From assembly GCF_900143275.1 (NCBI RefSeq), contig NZ_FSRO01000002.1:1-56579 (forward strand): a DNA stretch of 56,579 nucleotides, given 5' to 3'. The notes beneath the pieces are model-generated. The model was not told where the DNA came from and ran no database searches. It saw nothing but the letters and a program-made list of their open reading frames with translations. Below, in pieces: positions 17,871 through 25,547 of this stretch; the stretch's first letter is position 1, and every line of letters begins with the position of its first letter. The position numbers and the translations under genes were made by a program. The DNA comes from Nitrosomonas cryotolerans ATCC 49181 (GTDB lineage Bacteria; Pseudomonadota; Gammaproteobacteria; Burkholderiales; Nitrosomonadaceae).

Positions 17871-18853
17871 TTTCGTCGATCAACTCTGCACGTCTTATTT
17901 CTGCAACACAGTCAGCAAAAAATCGCGTCATCAGTAAGAGTTTCAAGCGTGTCTCTGCACGTCTTATTTCTGCAACATCGAAAATGTAGTTGATCCTAAA
18001 AGTTCTGTTTCAAGCGTGTCTCTGCACGTCTTATTTCTGCAACAGCTGAGCTGGTTACTGGCAATGAATTAAGTTTCAAGCGTGTCTCTGCACGTCTTAT
18101 TTCTGCAACATAAAATGAACTTACAGGTGCCTTACGACGTTTCAAGCGTGTCTCTGCACGTCTTATTTCTGCAACGAAATGAAAAGGAGGGCCAGCATGA
18201 AGGTCTGTTTCAAGCGTGTCTCTGCACGTCTTATTTCTGCAACCACACGGTAGTAATGGACGATCTACTGAGAACGTTTCAAGCGTGTCTCTGCACGTCT
18301 TATTTCTGCAACATATAATTAAATACCTGAATGTTCATGCTGTTTCAAGCGTGTCTCTGCACGTCTTATTTCTGCAACCATAAATCAGGTTATATATGTG
18401 TTTATGTTGTTTCAAGCGTGTCTCTGCACGTCTTATTTCTGCAACATTTCGTTATTAATTCTTACATCAAAGTAAGGTTTCAAGCGTGTCTCTGCACGTC
18501 TTATTTCTGCAACGGGAAGTTTATGATAAGTTTAACGATATACACGTTTCAAGCGTGTCTCTGCACGTCTTATTTCTGCAACCCCTGAAGGTATGAAGCC
18601 TGAAGACTACAAAGTTTCAAGCGTGTCTCTGCACGTCTTATTTCTGCAACGAAAACATTGTCAGAGCTTAGAACAACTATGTTTCAAGCGTGTCTCTGCA
18701 CGTCTTATTTCTGCAACAATAAGCCAGTAGAAGCTATCGACGTAAAGGTTTCAAGCGTGTCTCTGCACGTCTTATTTCTGCAACGGGAAGTTTATGATAA
18801 GTTTAACGATATACACGTTTCAAGCGTGTCTCTGCACGTCTTATTTCTGCAAC
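17871..18853 (-). CRISPR. CRISPR array B, 15 repeats, 14 spacers
   Basis: The 37-bp repeats are the same as in array A. They start at 17871 (degenerate), 17940, 18007, 18073, 18139, 18207, 18276, 18342, 18409, 18477, 18546, 18614, 18681, 18748 and 18817, with spacers of 29-32 bp. The degenerate repeat is at the left and the leader at the right, so crRNAs are read leftward and begin with CTTGAAAC. The spacer at 18785-18816 is identical to that at 18514-18545. The adaptation genes start 139 bp from the last repeat, on the other side of the leader. Confidence 0.98.
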
Positions 18854-18992
18854 CCCCATCCATTACTTGGTTTTTATCTCAGAAACAACAGCTTATCCGT
18901 TGCTCCCTGAGTTTCTGCAGTAAAGCAGTGTAGCGGATGTTTTTCCATTTTACCAATTTTTCGGTGATAACCTGCTTTTTTTTAAAAACATT
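18854..18992 (-). promoter_or_regulatory. CRISPR leader and divergent cas adaptation promoter region
   Basis: This A/T-rich leader begins CCCCATCCATTACTTGG after the last repeat and must serve both leftward crRNA transcription and rightward RT transcription. An inverted repeat CTCAG...CTGAG surrounds AACAGC. It is conserved in four other places in the window. Confidence 0.7.
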
Positions 18993-19892
18993 ATGATGAT
19001 AGATAATACACGATCTTGGAGAACCATTATAAGACCGATCTTAGCATTGGGCGAGTCAGTCTGCCAGAGTGACAATTTGAGGCGTGCCTATATGCGCTAC
19101 AAGCGTTATCGCGGCCTGTGGGCGAACAGAATGCCAATGTCATCGGTCGCAAATGATCCGGTCGGCCCAATCCTAACACTTGCCGAGGCATTGCGTAATG
19201 GCAGTTATCGCCCTACCCCGCCAAAGTGCATATCAATTGCCAAGGCAAATGGCGAGCGACGAGATATCAAAGTTTATATGATTCGTGATCGTGTTGCCCA
19301 ACGTGCATTGTTACAGGCATTGCAAGCGCGCACTGATCAATTGATGTCGCCATTTTCTTATGGTTATCGCCCCGGGCGTGGTGTTAAAGATGCGGTAACG
19401 CAGGCAAAAGCATTTATTGATGCTGGTTTGCCGTGGGTTGTTGATGCCGATATCGAACGTTGTTTCGACGCTATTCCACGCCAGGCCTTGCTCAAGGAGG
19501 TAGCGTATAGGTTACAGGATACAGCCGCATCTGATCTGGTAACACAATATCTTGGGTGGCAGGGTGACTTGACCGAGCAGTCAATCGGCATTCCACAAGG
19601 ATCTGTATTGGCACCCTGGCTGTGCAATATCTATTTATGGCGTTTAGATGATGATATGCGCAAACAGAATGTTTCGATGGTTCGTTTTGCGGATGATTTT
19701 TTGTTGATGACTGCAACGCGCTGTATGGCGGAAACGGTTAAGAATCAATGTGCCGATCTAGTTAGCACAATGCGTTTACGCCTGAACCCATCCAAAACGA
19801 TAGTCGTCAATGCTGTAAAGCCGTTTCGTTTTCTAGGGCAATGGTTGCGTACGACAAATCTGCTTGCAGCCCAACCACTCAATCCAGAATAA
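18993..19892 (+). CDS. Free-standing CRISPR-associated reverse transcriptase
   Basis: A 299-aa RT with the classic blocks in order: RDIKVYMIRDRVAQRALLQAL (RT1), SYGYRPGRG (RT2), WVVDADIERCFDAI (RT3, catalytic D), GIPQGSVLAPWLCNIYL (RT4), VRFADDFLLM (RT5, catalytic DD), LRLNPSKTIV (RT6) and FRFLGQWL (RT7). There is no maturase, HNH or Cas1 domain, unlike the common RT-Cas1 fusions. It is the first gene of a three-gene operon with Cas2 and Cas1, so it most likely makes cDNA for spacer acquisition from RNA. The start is not decided by a clear ribosome site; the upstream ATG is chosen because NLRRAYMRYKRYRGLW is typical pre-RT1 sequence. Confidence 0.92.
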   Translation: MMIDNTRSWRTIIRPILALGESVCQSDNLRRAYMRYKRYRGLWANRMPMSSVANDPVGPILTLAEALRNGSYRPTPPKCISIAKANGERRDIKVYMIRDRVAQRALLQALQARTDQLMSPFSYGYRPGRGVKDAVTQAKAFIDAGLPWVVDADIERCFDAIPRQALLKEVAYRLQDTAASDLVTQYLGWQGDLTEQSIGIPQGSVLAPWLCNIYLWRLDDDMRKQNVSMVRFADDFLLMTATRCMAETVKNQCADLVSTMRLRLNPSKTIVVNAVKPFRFLGQWLRTTNLLAAQPLNPE

Positions 19893-19898
19893 AATTAT

Positions 19899-20507
19899 AT
19901 GCTATTTACAATACAAGGAAATAACAAACCATCCCGGCTTGTTGTCATCTCGTACGATATGACATGCGAACGTCGTGCGCGCCGTGTACGGCGCGTGCTG
20001 GATTCGATTCATCATGCCAAGCAATATTCGGTATTTGAGGCGATACTGGATAACTGTGAATTCAAAGGGTTGCTTGCTGAACTGAGCGAGCTTTGTGATC
20101 TTGAGCAGGATTCACTGGTGGTATGGTGGCCACGCGAGGGTCTGCGGTTGCGTCATCAAGAAAAACGGCTCATGGTTTGCGCACGTTCAGGTCAGACATG
20201 CAGCGAAGTTGCAATTTTGCCACCAAATACAGGTAATTTTATCATTTGTTCGGATATTTCCGATCCTGATGCATTGCGAACAGTGGCCGGTAAGATCGCA
20301 TCTGAAACGACATTTATACAACGCTCTGTGTACTGGCTGAGGGGCACAGCTTCGCAATTATCTGGATTGATGGAAAGTTGTGCACAATATTTAACGGACG
20401 GTGATCGATTATGGATTTATCCATTGCGCGGTTGTCATGATTTGTGGCATATCGGTATTTTCGAGCAGTCCGTTTTGCCTATTTCAACACATCGCTGGAG
20501 TAAATAA
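19899..20507 (+). CDS. cas2: Tandem Cas2-Cas2 protein
   Basis: The protein has 202 aa, twice the usual Cas2 length. Residues 14-85 read as a Cas2 ferredoxin fold: RLVVISYDM (strand 1), helix RRARRVRRVLD, QYSVFEAIL, and DSLVVWWP. Residues 112-190 repeat the pattern: NFIICSDIS, helix ALRTVAGKIA, IQRSVYWLRG, and DRLWIYPLRG. Both copies keep the first-strand aspartate (YDM, SDI). Cas2 normally works as a homodimer that bridges two Cas1 dimers; this protein could form that dimer within one chain. It is 6 bp after RT and 2 bp before Cas1. The two-domain reading is mine, from sequence pattern alone. Confidence 0.8.
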   Translation: MLFTIQGNNKPSRLVVISYDMTCERRARRVRRVLDSIHHAKQYSVFEAILDNCEFKGLLAELSELCDLEQDSLVVWWPREGLRLRHQEKRLMVCARSGQTCSEVAILPPNTGNFIICSDISDPDALRTVAGKIASETTFIQRSVYWLRGTASQLSGLMESCAQYLTDGDRLWIYPLRGCHDLWHIGIFEQSVLPISTHRWSK

Positions 20508-20509
20508 CC

Positions 20510-21475
20510 ATGAATGGAAAAATGGCGTTAGTTGTCGATAAAACCGGCGCTACACTTGAAAAAGGAACACATGATACGGTTGTATTGATTCATGCTGATG
20601 GCCGTCGTGAACGTGTTGGTTTGCGGGCACTCGGTTCTGTCGTCATTCATGGCGATGTGAAGTTGAGCACCGGGTTATTGCAGACAATATCTGCGCATGG
20701 TGTGACTCTCACCGTATTGCCGCTGCGTTGTCATCAGGGTCATACGCCTGTCATGGGATTTGGTCAACTACCGGTTCGACATGCCACATTGCGTCATCAG
20801 CAACATCTGGCGTATGCAGATGCATATCGTCGAATCAATTTGGCGCGTAGGGTTATCTGGGCCAAGTTGGAATCGATGGCCAAGTTTGCTCGTCAATATG
20901 CGCCTGATCATGTGAACGGATACTATCAAACGATACATGCTGCTGCAAGTGCATCCGATGTGGCAAGCCTGATGGGGTTGGAGGGTGCCGCGACATTGCA
21001 ACATTTCAAGGTGCTGGCAGCTGTGTATGAGAATAGCGACACTTTCCGTTTTGATAAACGTTCACGGCAGCCTCCTAAAGATGAAGTGAATGCATTAATG
21101 TCACTGGCTTATACGCTGGCTCAGTCCCTGGCTACCCAACTCGTTTTGCAAGCTGGGCTGGATGTTCAAGTGGGTTTCTTGCATGGCATACACCGTGACC
21201 GGCAATCGCTGGCATTGGATTTGATCGAACCGGCAAGGGCCGAACTCGATGAATGGGTAAAAAAGCTGCTAATAGAACAACAAACGATAAAGCCCGCTAT
21301 GTTCTCGCATTCCGCAGACGGATCTGTCTGGCTGACCAAAGAAGGCCGAGGATTGTTTTATCCAGACTGGTATCGTGAGGGTTATCGTGTCGCTTTGCAC
21401 CCGATGCGCATGTTGCTGGCAAACATGCTTTCGGATCTGCGTCATTATCGTTCATCTGAAACAATTGTTTCTTAA
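20510..21475 (+). CDS. cas1: Cas1 integrase
   Basis: A 321-aa Cas1, the metal-dependent integrase that inserts new spacers next to the leader. Visible family features are an N-terminal strand domain with SVVIHGDVKLSTGLLQTI, the catalytic glutamate in LMGLEGAA, and the histidine and acidic residues in GFLHGIHRDRQSLALDLIEPAR. Length is typical for stand-alone Cas1, and no RT or Cas6 domain is fused. It is last in the RT-cas2-cas1 operon. Its partners are the tandem Cas2 and the RT; its target is most likely the leader at 18854, which has the only nearby full array. Confidence 0.95.
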   Translation: MNGKMALVVDKTGATLEKGTHDTVVLIHADGRRERVGLRALGSVVIHGDVKLSTGLLQTISAHGVTLTVLPLRCHQGHTPVMGFGQLPVRHATLRHQQHLAYADAYRRINLARRVIWAKLESMAKFARQYAPDHVNGYYQTIHAAASASDVASLMGLEGAATLQHFKVLAAVYENSDTFRFDKRSRQPPKDEVNALMSLAYTLAQSLATQLVLQAGLDVQVGFLHGIHRDRQSLALDLIEPARAELDEWVKKLLIEQQTIKPAMFSHSADGSVWLTKEGRGLFYPDWYREGYRVALHPMRMLLANMLSDLRHYRSSETIVS

Positions 21476-21723
21476 ATCTACAAATTTATTTACCGGTTTT
21501 CCGGTGAAATCCCGCAGTTTTTTCAAAATGGCAAGATGAAGAACACCTCGCTTCGGAAAAGCATCGAATCGAATGTTGCTGCAAACCCTATTATTTTCAA
21601 AAGAAGATCCGTCATGAGTAATCAGAATACACCTGATATGTTGCTGCGTGTTTGCTGTGCGATTACAAGCACCGATCCTGAGTTGGTCATGCAGCGTAAG
21701 AATCTGTTCAAAGTCTCTGAATT
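21476..21723. other. Intergenic stretch after cas1
   Basis: A weak hairpin ACCGGTTTTCCGGT near 21492 may end the cas1 transcript. A 63-codon frame (21536-21727) has no recognisable features, so I do not call it a gene. Confidence 0.35.
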
Positions 21724-21967
21724 ATGAGAAGAGGTTATCCAAGTGATATCAAGCCGGAGCAATTCGAGCTTATCAGGCCTTTGCACAGGGTGTGCGCGAA
21801 ATCCTGGACACGCATGTGCAAGTACAAATTGCCAAATACAGTGAACTACACAGCTTCAAGGTCATGCCCAAGCGATGAATCGTTAAGCGTAGTTTCGCCT
21901 GGCCGGAAAAGAATAGAATACTGTGGAAAAACTGCGAGCGAATAATCAACACCAGCTTGAACAGACG
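21724..21967 (+). pseudogene. IS5-like transposase remnant with internal deletion
   Basis: The start (MRRGYPSDIKPEQFELIRPL) is an IS5-type transposase N-terminus. After a large deletion and frame change the C-terminus follows (HSFKVMPKR, a stop, then IVKRSFAWPEK and LWKNCERIINTSL). An in-frame TGA replaces the W of the usual RW motif. Confidence 0.65.
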
Positions 21968-23917
21968 ATGAGCGATAAAATGAAATCAAAAGACAGCATC
22001 AACCAAGGTATTGCGTACTCCCAAGGCTTATGGAATCAACAGCAGGGCGACGCCCTGAATAAAGCACTGTCCGATTACGGGAAAGGCATCCAGGAATCCA
22101 TTTCCCAAAAAGGGGGCGGATTCACCAATCAGTCTATGGACGTACAGCAGGGCTTTGCAGCAGAAGCACATCACACTGGCTCGTTCAATATTGAAGCAGC
22201 ATCCAAGGGACAGAACAACCATCGCGCCACCCGCGATGTTGGCGCCCATAACGACCCCGTGGCCGACATCCACGTGACAACGCCTGATGGCACGACCAGG
22301 CACCAGGTCAAGTTCTATAAGGATGGCGAGAAGACCGCTGCTGCGTTATCACCTGAAAAATACGACAACGTCGGTAAGATCGTACCCAAAGATCAAGTTG
22401 ACTCCGTGAAGGCTTCGGCGCACAAGCAGGCGCTACGCAACGAAGAAATACGCCCCAACGTCTCGAAGAGCAATCAGGACACCGCTGACAACGCCACCGA
22501 CACGCTGACATCGAGCGATGGCAAGATTTCCAGCAAAGGACTAAACCGAAAGGGTGACGGCAGTGCTGAAGAACTTGTAAAGGAAGCTAAGACAAAAGAA
22601 AACGGCCCTGAGTACAAGGAAAAAGGGCGCGTGCGTAGCGATTTTAATTCGATGCAGTACCGCAATGCAGCCAAGGCTGGCGCAATTGGTGGCGCTGTTA
22701 GCGAGAGTGCAACCATCTTGCTAGAGGTCTTGCGCAGCGACGAACCTCTGACCATGGATCAATGCATGGAAGCCGCACAACGAGTGGTAGTTAGCTCCGT
22801 AAAAGGTGCCGGCAACGCGCTGCTGATCACCAGTATCCAGCATGCAGGCCAAGCGATGATCGATGCTGCAGCCAAACAAACCGGCAAAGCCATCAGCCAG
22901 ACAATCGGCAAACAACTCATCAAGGGCAACGTAGCTGCTGCCGTTGCTCAAATCACTGTACAGCTGGCCCAGAACCTGTACAAATTCTCCACAGGTGAGA
23001 TTGACAATCTGCAGTTTGCTTCGTCAACGATTGGTGGTGCGGTACAGGTTGTTGGTACCAGCTTGGCATTTAATGTGGGGACAGGTGTTGGTGTCTACCT
23101 TGGCGCAAGCGTTCCCGCGGCTATTTCAGGCTACGCGATTGGCGGCACTACACTGGGAAGCCTGGGCGTGATAGCCAGCGGCGCAGTGTTTGCGATTGGG
23201 TTCGCTGTCGCAGCTGGTGCTTACGTCAATCACTTCTCGTCCAAAGGCGTTGCGCTTGCCAATACAGACTTGAAATCGGCTTTGGATCTGCTCAATGGAG
23301 GACAAATCGATCTGTCTACCTATGTGGGCAAGGTTGGCAAGATGTCTGATTTGACCTTCAGTTGGAGCGACATACTGCCCTTCAGCGGTGCGATCTCGGT
23401 TATTTCCGAATACGGCTCCCGCAAGAACCAACTGCGTGCCGTTCAAAGCAGCATCCTCAACCAACTCGATGCATTGCCAGAGCAAGAACGGGAAATGATG
23501 CAGGAGCTGGCCAATCAGTACAGCAAAGCTATTACCGATATTGATCGCCAATACGAAGAGGCTCGCGCAAGCATTACCAAGCAGGCATTCGACCAGTTCG
23601 ATTCCATGAGCAAAAATCTCAGTCAGCACCTGGAGATGCAGTATCTAATGTTCGCACCTATACGCAAAAACTATATTGAAGGCTCCGTGCTGATGGACAT
23701 TGAACTGCGCAAGCAGCAAGAGAATCATGAACGCTCGCAAGCTTTTACCCGTGAGCTTGAGGGGCTGCAGAACAAACTCAAAAGCTTTATCGAGTCGAAT
23801 CAAGCAGACCGCACCATCAGGCAAGCCGTGCAGGAGACGATCCTTACCCGCATGGAAATACTCATCCCCAACAAGACAGGCTGGGATCAAGCCTGCGAAT
23901 TTCTTGAGTTGCAGTAA
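21968..23917 (+). CDS. Nuclease-like membrane protein, first gene of candidate defence operon
   Basis: Starting at MSDKMKSKD the protein has 649 aa; the frame is open from 21923 but that part overlaps an IS remnant. Residues 62-115 look like a PD-(D/E)xK-type nuclease core: GFAAEAHH with E66, DPVADIHV with D100, and HQVKFY (Q113-x-K115). Residues about 360-450 are glycine- and alanine-rich with several hydrophobic stretches, as in glycine-zipper membrane or pore segments. The last 200 residues are helical and rich in E, Q and K, probably coiled coil. It heads a four-gene operon ending in a UPF1-like helicase. A membrane effector or DNA-sensing nuclease is possible; I know no exact match. Confidence 0.55.
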   Translation: MSDKMKSKDSINQGIAYSQGLWNQQQGDALNKALSDYGKGIQESISQKGGGFTNQSMDVQQGFAAEAHHTGSFNIEAASKGQNNHRATRDVGAHNDPVADIHVTTPDGTTRHQVKFYKDGEKTAAALSPEKYDNVGKIVPKDQVDSVKASAHKQALRNEEIRPNVSKSNQDTADNATDTLTSSDGKISSKGLNRKGDGSAEELVKEAKTKENGPEYKEKGRVRSDFNSMQYRNAAKAGAIGGAVSESATILLEVLRSDEPLTMDQCMEAAQRVVVSSVKGAGNALLITSIQHAGQAMIDAAAKQTGKAISQTIGKQLIKGNVAAAVAQITVQLAQNLYKFSTGEIDNLQFASSTIGGAVQVVGTSLAFNVGTGVGVYLGASVPAAISGYAIGGTTLGSLGVIASGAVFAIGFAVAAGAYVNHFSSKGVALANTDLKSALDLLNGGQIDLSTYVGKVGKMSDLTFSWSDILPFSGAISVISEYGSRKNQLRAVQSSILNQLDALPEQEREMMQELANQYSKAITDIDRQYEEARASITKQAFDQFDSMSKNLSQHLEMQYLMFAPIRKNYIEGSVLMDIELRKQQENHERSQAFTRELEGLQNKLKSFIESNQADRTIRQAVQETILTRMEILIPNKTGWDQACEFLELQ

Positions 23918-23929
23918 GGACCTGTCATT

Positions 23930-25180
23930 ATGTTTTTAAAATCCGTAGCCTATTACTGGGCCAGCTCCAAGTTGGAAAAAGAAGAAGCGCGCACACAATC
24001 GCTGATCCGTGAACTAGACCGGGCCAAAGCCTCTGCCAGCAAGCGTATCCAAAACAAGAAGAGTGAATGTTCACACAAAATCAAAGCTCATCAAGAAAAA
24101 CGCAATAAAGAGCTGAAGACTTACATTGACTTTATGAATGAGCAGTTAGAGGAGATAACTGCAGATTATTTGCCAGAACTCAATCAGTTTCAAAGCTTCA
24201 CGCTCACTTGCGTGGACTCTTGGATGCGCGTCGATTTGTGTCAGCAAGAGATCGATATCGTCTCTCAGAAGCTTAGTGCCGTCGTCACCACGATTAGCCT
24301 GCTCGATGCATATATTTCCGAGCTGGGTAAACTATCTCAGCGCCAGGGGCGACATGCATGGCGGGAATTTACTGCGGCACGGAAGCTGACGGTCACCAAC
24401 GACTTTGTTGAGAAAACAAAGGATCGCATTGATCGCACCTCGAAATCTAATCACGATGAATTCAAGAATGAGCTCAAGCGTCTTGAAAGCCATCTCGAAG
24501 TTCTTAAAAAAGACAGACGTGAGCTATGTACTGAGCGTACTGATTTATCTAACAGAAAAGAATACGTGGACCAACAGCATAAAGCCAACAAAAAGGCTTT
24601 GATTGACAAACATAAGTTGTGCGTTGAGCATTGGAGTCAGATTGCCAAGAAGTTTGAAGCCTACTATGCATTTGAGGTTAGCGAACTCAGCTATGTCAAC
24701 GACTGGATTAGCAATCTTAGGAAGACCGAAGCATTGCCTGAAATCAAAAAACTTATAGAAGTAGCAAAACAGAGCGTCTCATGTGCCAGTGAAAATCACA
24801 AAGAGCTTGAAGCGCAGCGCAAGCGCTATGCATCTCGTGTGAAAAAGGCACATGACACCAAAGAATATCCAGATAGCTTTGAAAACGACAAATCTCTAAG
24901 AGATCATTGGAAGCACGCAGCTGATGATGCATGGGAGGATCTAAATAAACGCCGTGCGGCTCAATCTCTCATTGGCACCCGCCGCGATGAGCTACACGGC
25001 TATATCGCTCGCATTGAACCCTTACTGCATCCCGACGTGGCCATTGATGCAATGCGTGAAATCCTGAACTCTGACCGCGAATTCAATGCCTGGCTCGCCT
25101 TCGGCATCAACACCAGTAAGCAAAAGCGCGAATACTGGGAGAAAAAACAAAATAGGATTGAGAATGCATCCACAAATTGA
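23930..25180 (+). CDS. Coiled-coil protein, second gene of candidate defence operon
   Basis: A 416-aa protein that is almost wholly charged helix (for example KLEKEEARTQSLIRELDRAKASASKRIQ, split by no glycine or proline run). The N-terminal MFLKSVAYYWASSKLEK is mildly hydrophobic but too short to be a clear membrane anchor. I see no enzyme motif. It starts 12 bp after the first gene of the operon, and its end overlaps the next gene by 17 bp, so it is made with them. Long coiled-coil proteins often act as scaffolds or sensors; this role is inference. Confidence 0.6.
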   Translation: MFLKSVAYYWASSKLEKEEARTQSLIRELDRAKASASKRIQNKKSECSHKIKAHQEKRNKELKTYIDFMNEQLEEITADYLPELNQFQSFTLTCVDSWMRVDLCQQEIDIVSQKLSAVVTTISLLDAYISELGKLSQRQGRHAWREFTAARKLTVTNDFVEKTKDRIDRTSKSNHDEFKNELKRLESHLEVLKKDRRELCTERTDLSNRKEYVDQQHKANKKALIDKHKLCVEHWSQIAKKFEAYYAFEVSELSYVNDWISNLRKTEALPEIKKLIEVAKQSVSCASENHKELEAQRKRYASRVKKAHDTKEYPDSFENDKSLRDHWKHAADDAWEDLNKRRAAQSLIGTRRDELHGYIARIEPLLHPDVAIDAMREILNSDREFNAWLAFGINTSKQKREYWEKKQNRIENASTN

Positions 25181-25547
25181 ACTGCAGTTTTACTGGAGAC
25201 ATCAGGATATCAAGGAAGCCATCACCGCAGTCGCTAAGGCTATCGCTGCTGGTTACGATACCAAAGTTAAACTGCTGGCCGCGTTGCCTCAATTCTCAAC
25301 CTTTAGAATTGCCTTGGCAATCGATGCGCTGATTACTGCTGACATGGCAGAAAATAATCTCGGCACGCTTTCGATTCATCCTGACATGGATATTGTCTTT
25401 GAGCTACTAAAAGGCAAGTTTGTGCTCCCGTTGAGTTTGAAGGACGCAAAGGCACCAGCAATACGCCGAGTACTCTTAAACAAACTTGGTTGCAAGAATC
25501 CCGCTGGCGTGGAAACACTCTTGAACATAAGTACCCCTGGAGTTTAA
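25164..25547 (+). CDS. Small helical protein, third gene of candidate defence operon
   Basis: A 127-aa protein starting MHPQIELQFYWRH. I use the ATG at 25164 because GGATTGAG precedes it; the in-frame ATG at 25086 lies deep inside the previous gene. The sequence alternates helices (DIKEAITAVAKAIAAGYDTKVKLLAAL) and ends near a stop that touches the helicase start (TTTAAATG). No known domain is recognised. It may be an adaptor between the coiled-coil protein and the helicase. Confidence 0.55.
   Translation: MHPQIELQFYWRHQDIKEAITAVAKAIAAGYDTKVKLLAALPQFSTFRIALAIDALITADMAENNLGTLSIHPDMDIVFELLKGKFVLPLSLKDAKAPAIRRVLLNKLGCKNPAGVETLLNISTPGV

Noticed and set aside
17871..18853. Array B transcribed left to right
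   Set aside because: The degenerate repeat is on the left, the conserved leader on the right, and only the minus-strand repeat ends in the TTGAAAC tag typical of type III crRNAs.
18082..18933. ORFs of the type MSLHVLFLQ across the CRISPR arrays
   Set aside because: They are translations of the CRISPR repeat.
21536..21727. 63-codon ORF after cas1
   Set aside because: No recognisable family; it overlaps the start of an IS remnant and lacks supporting features.
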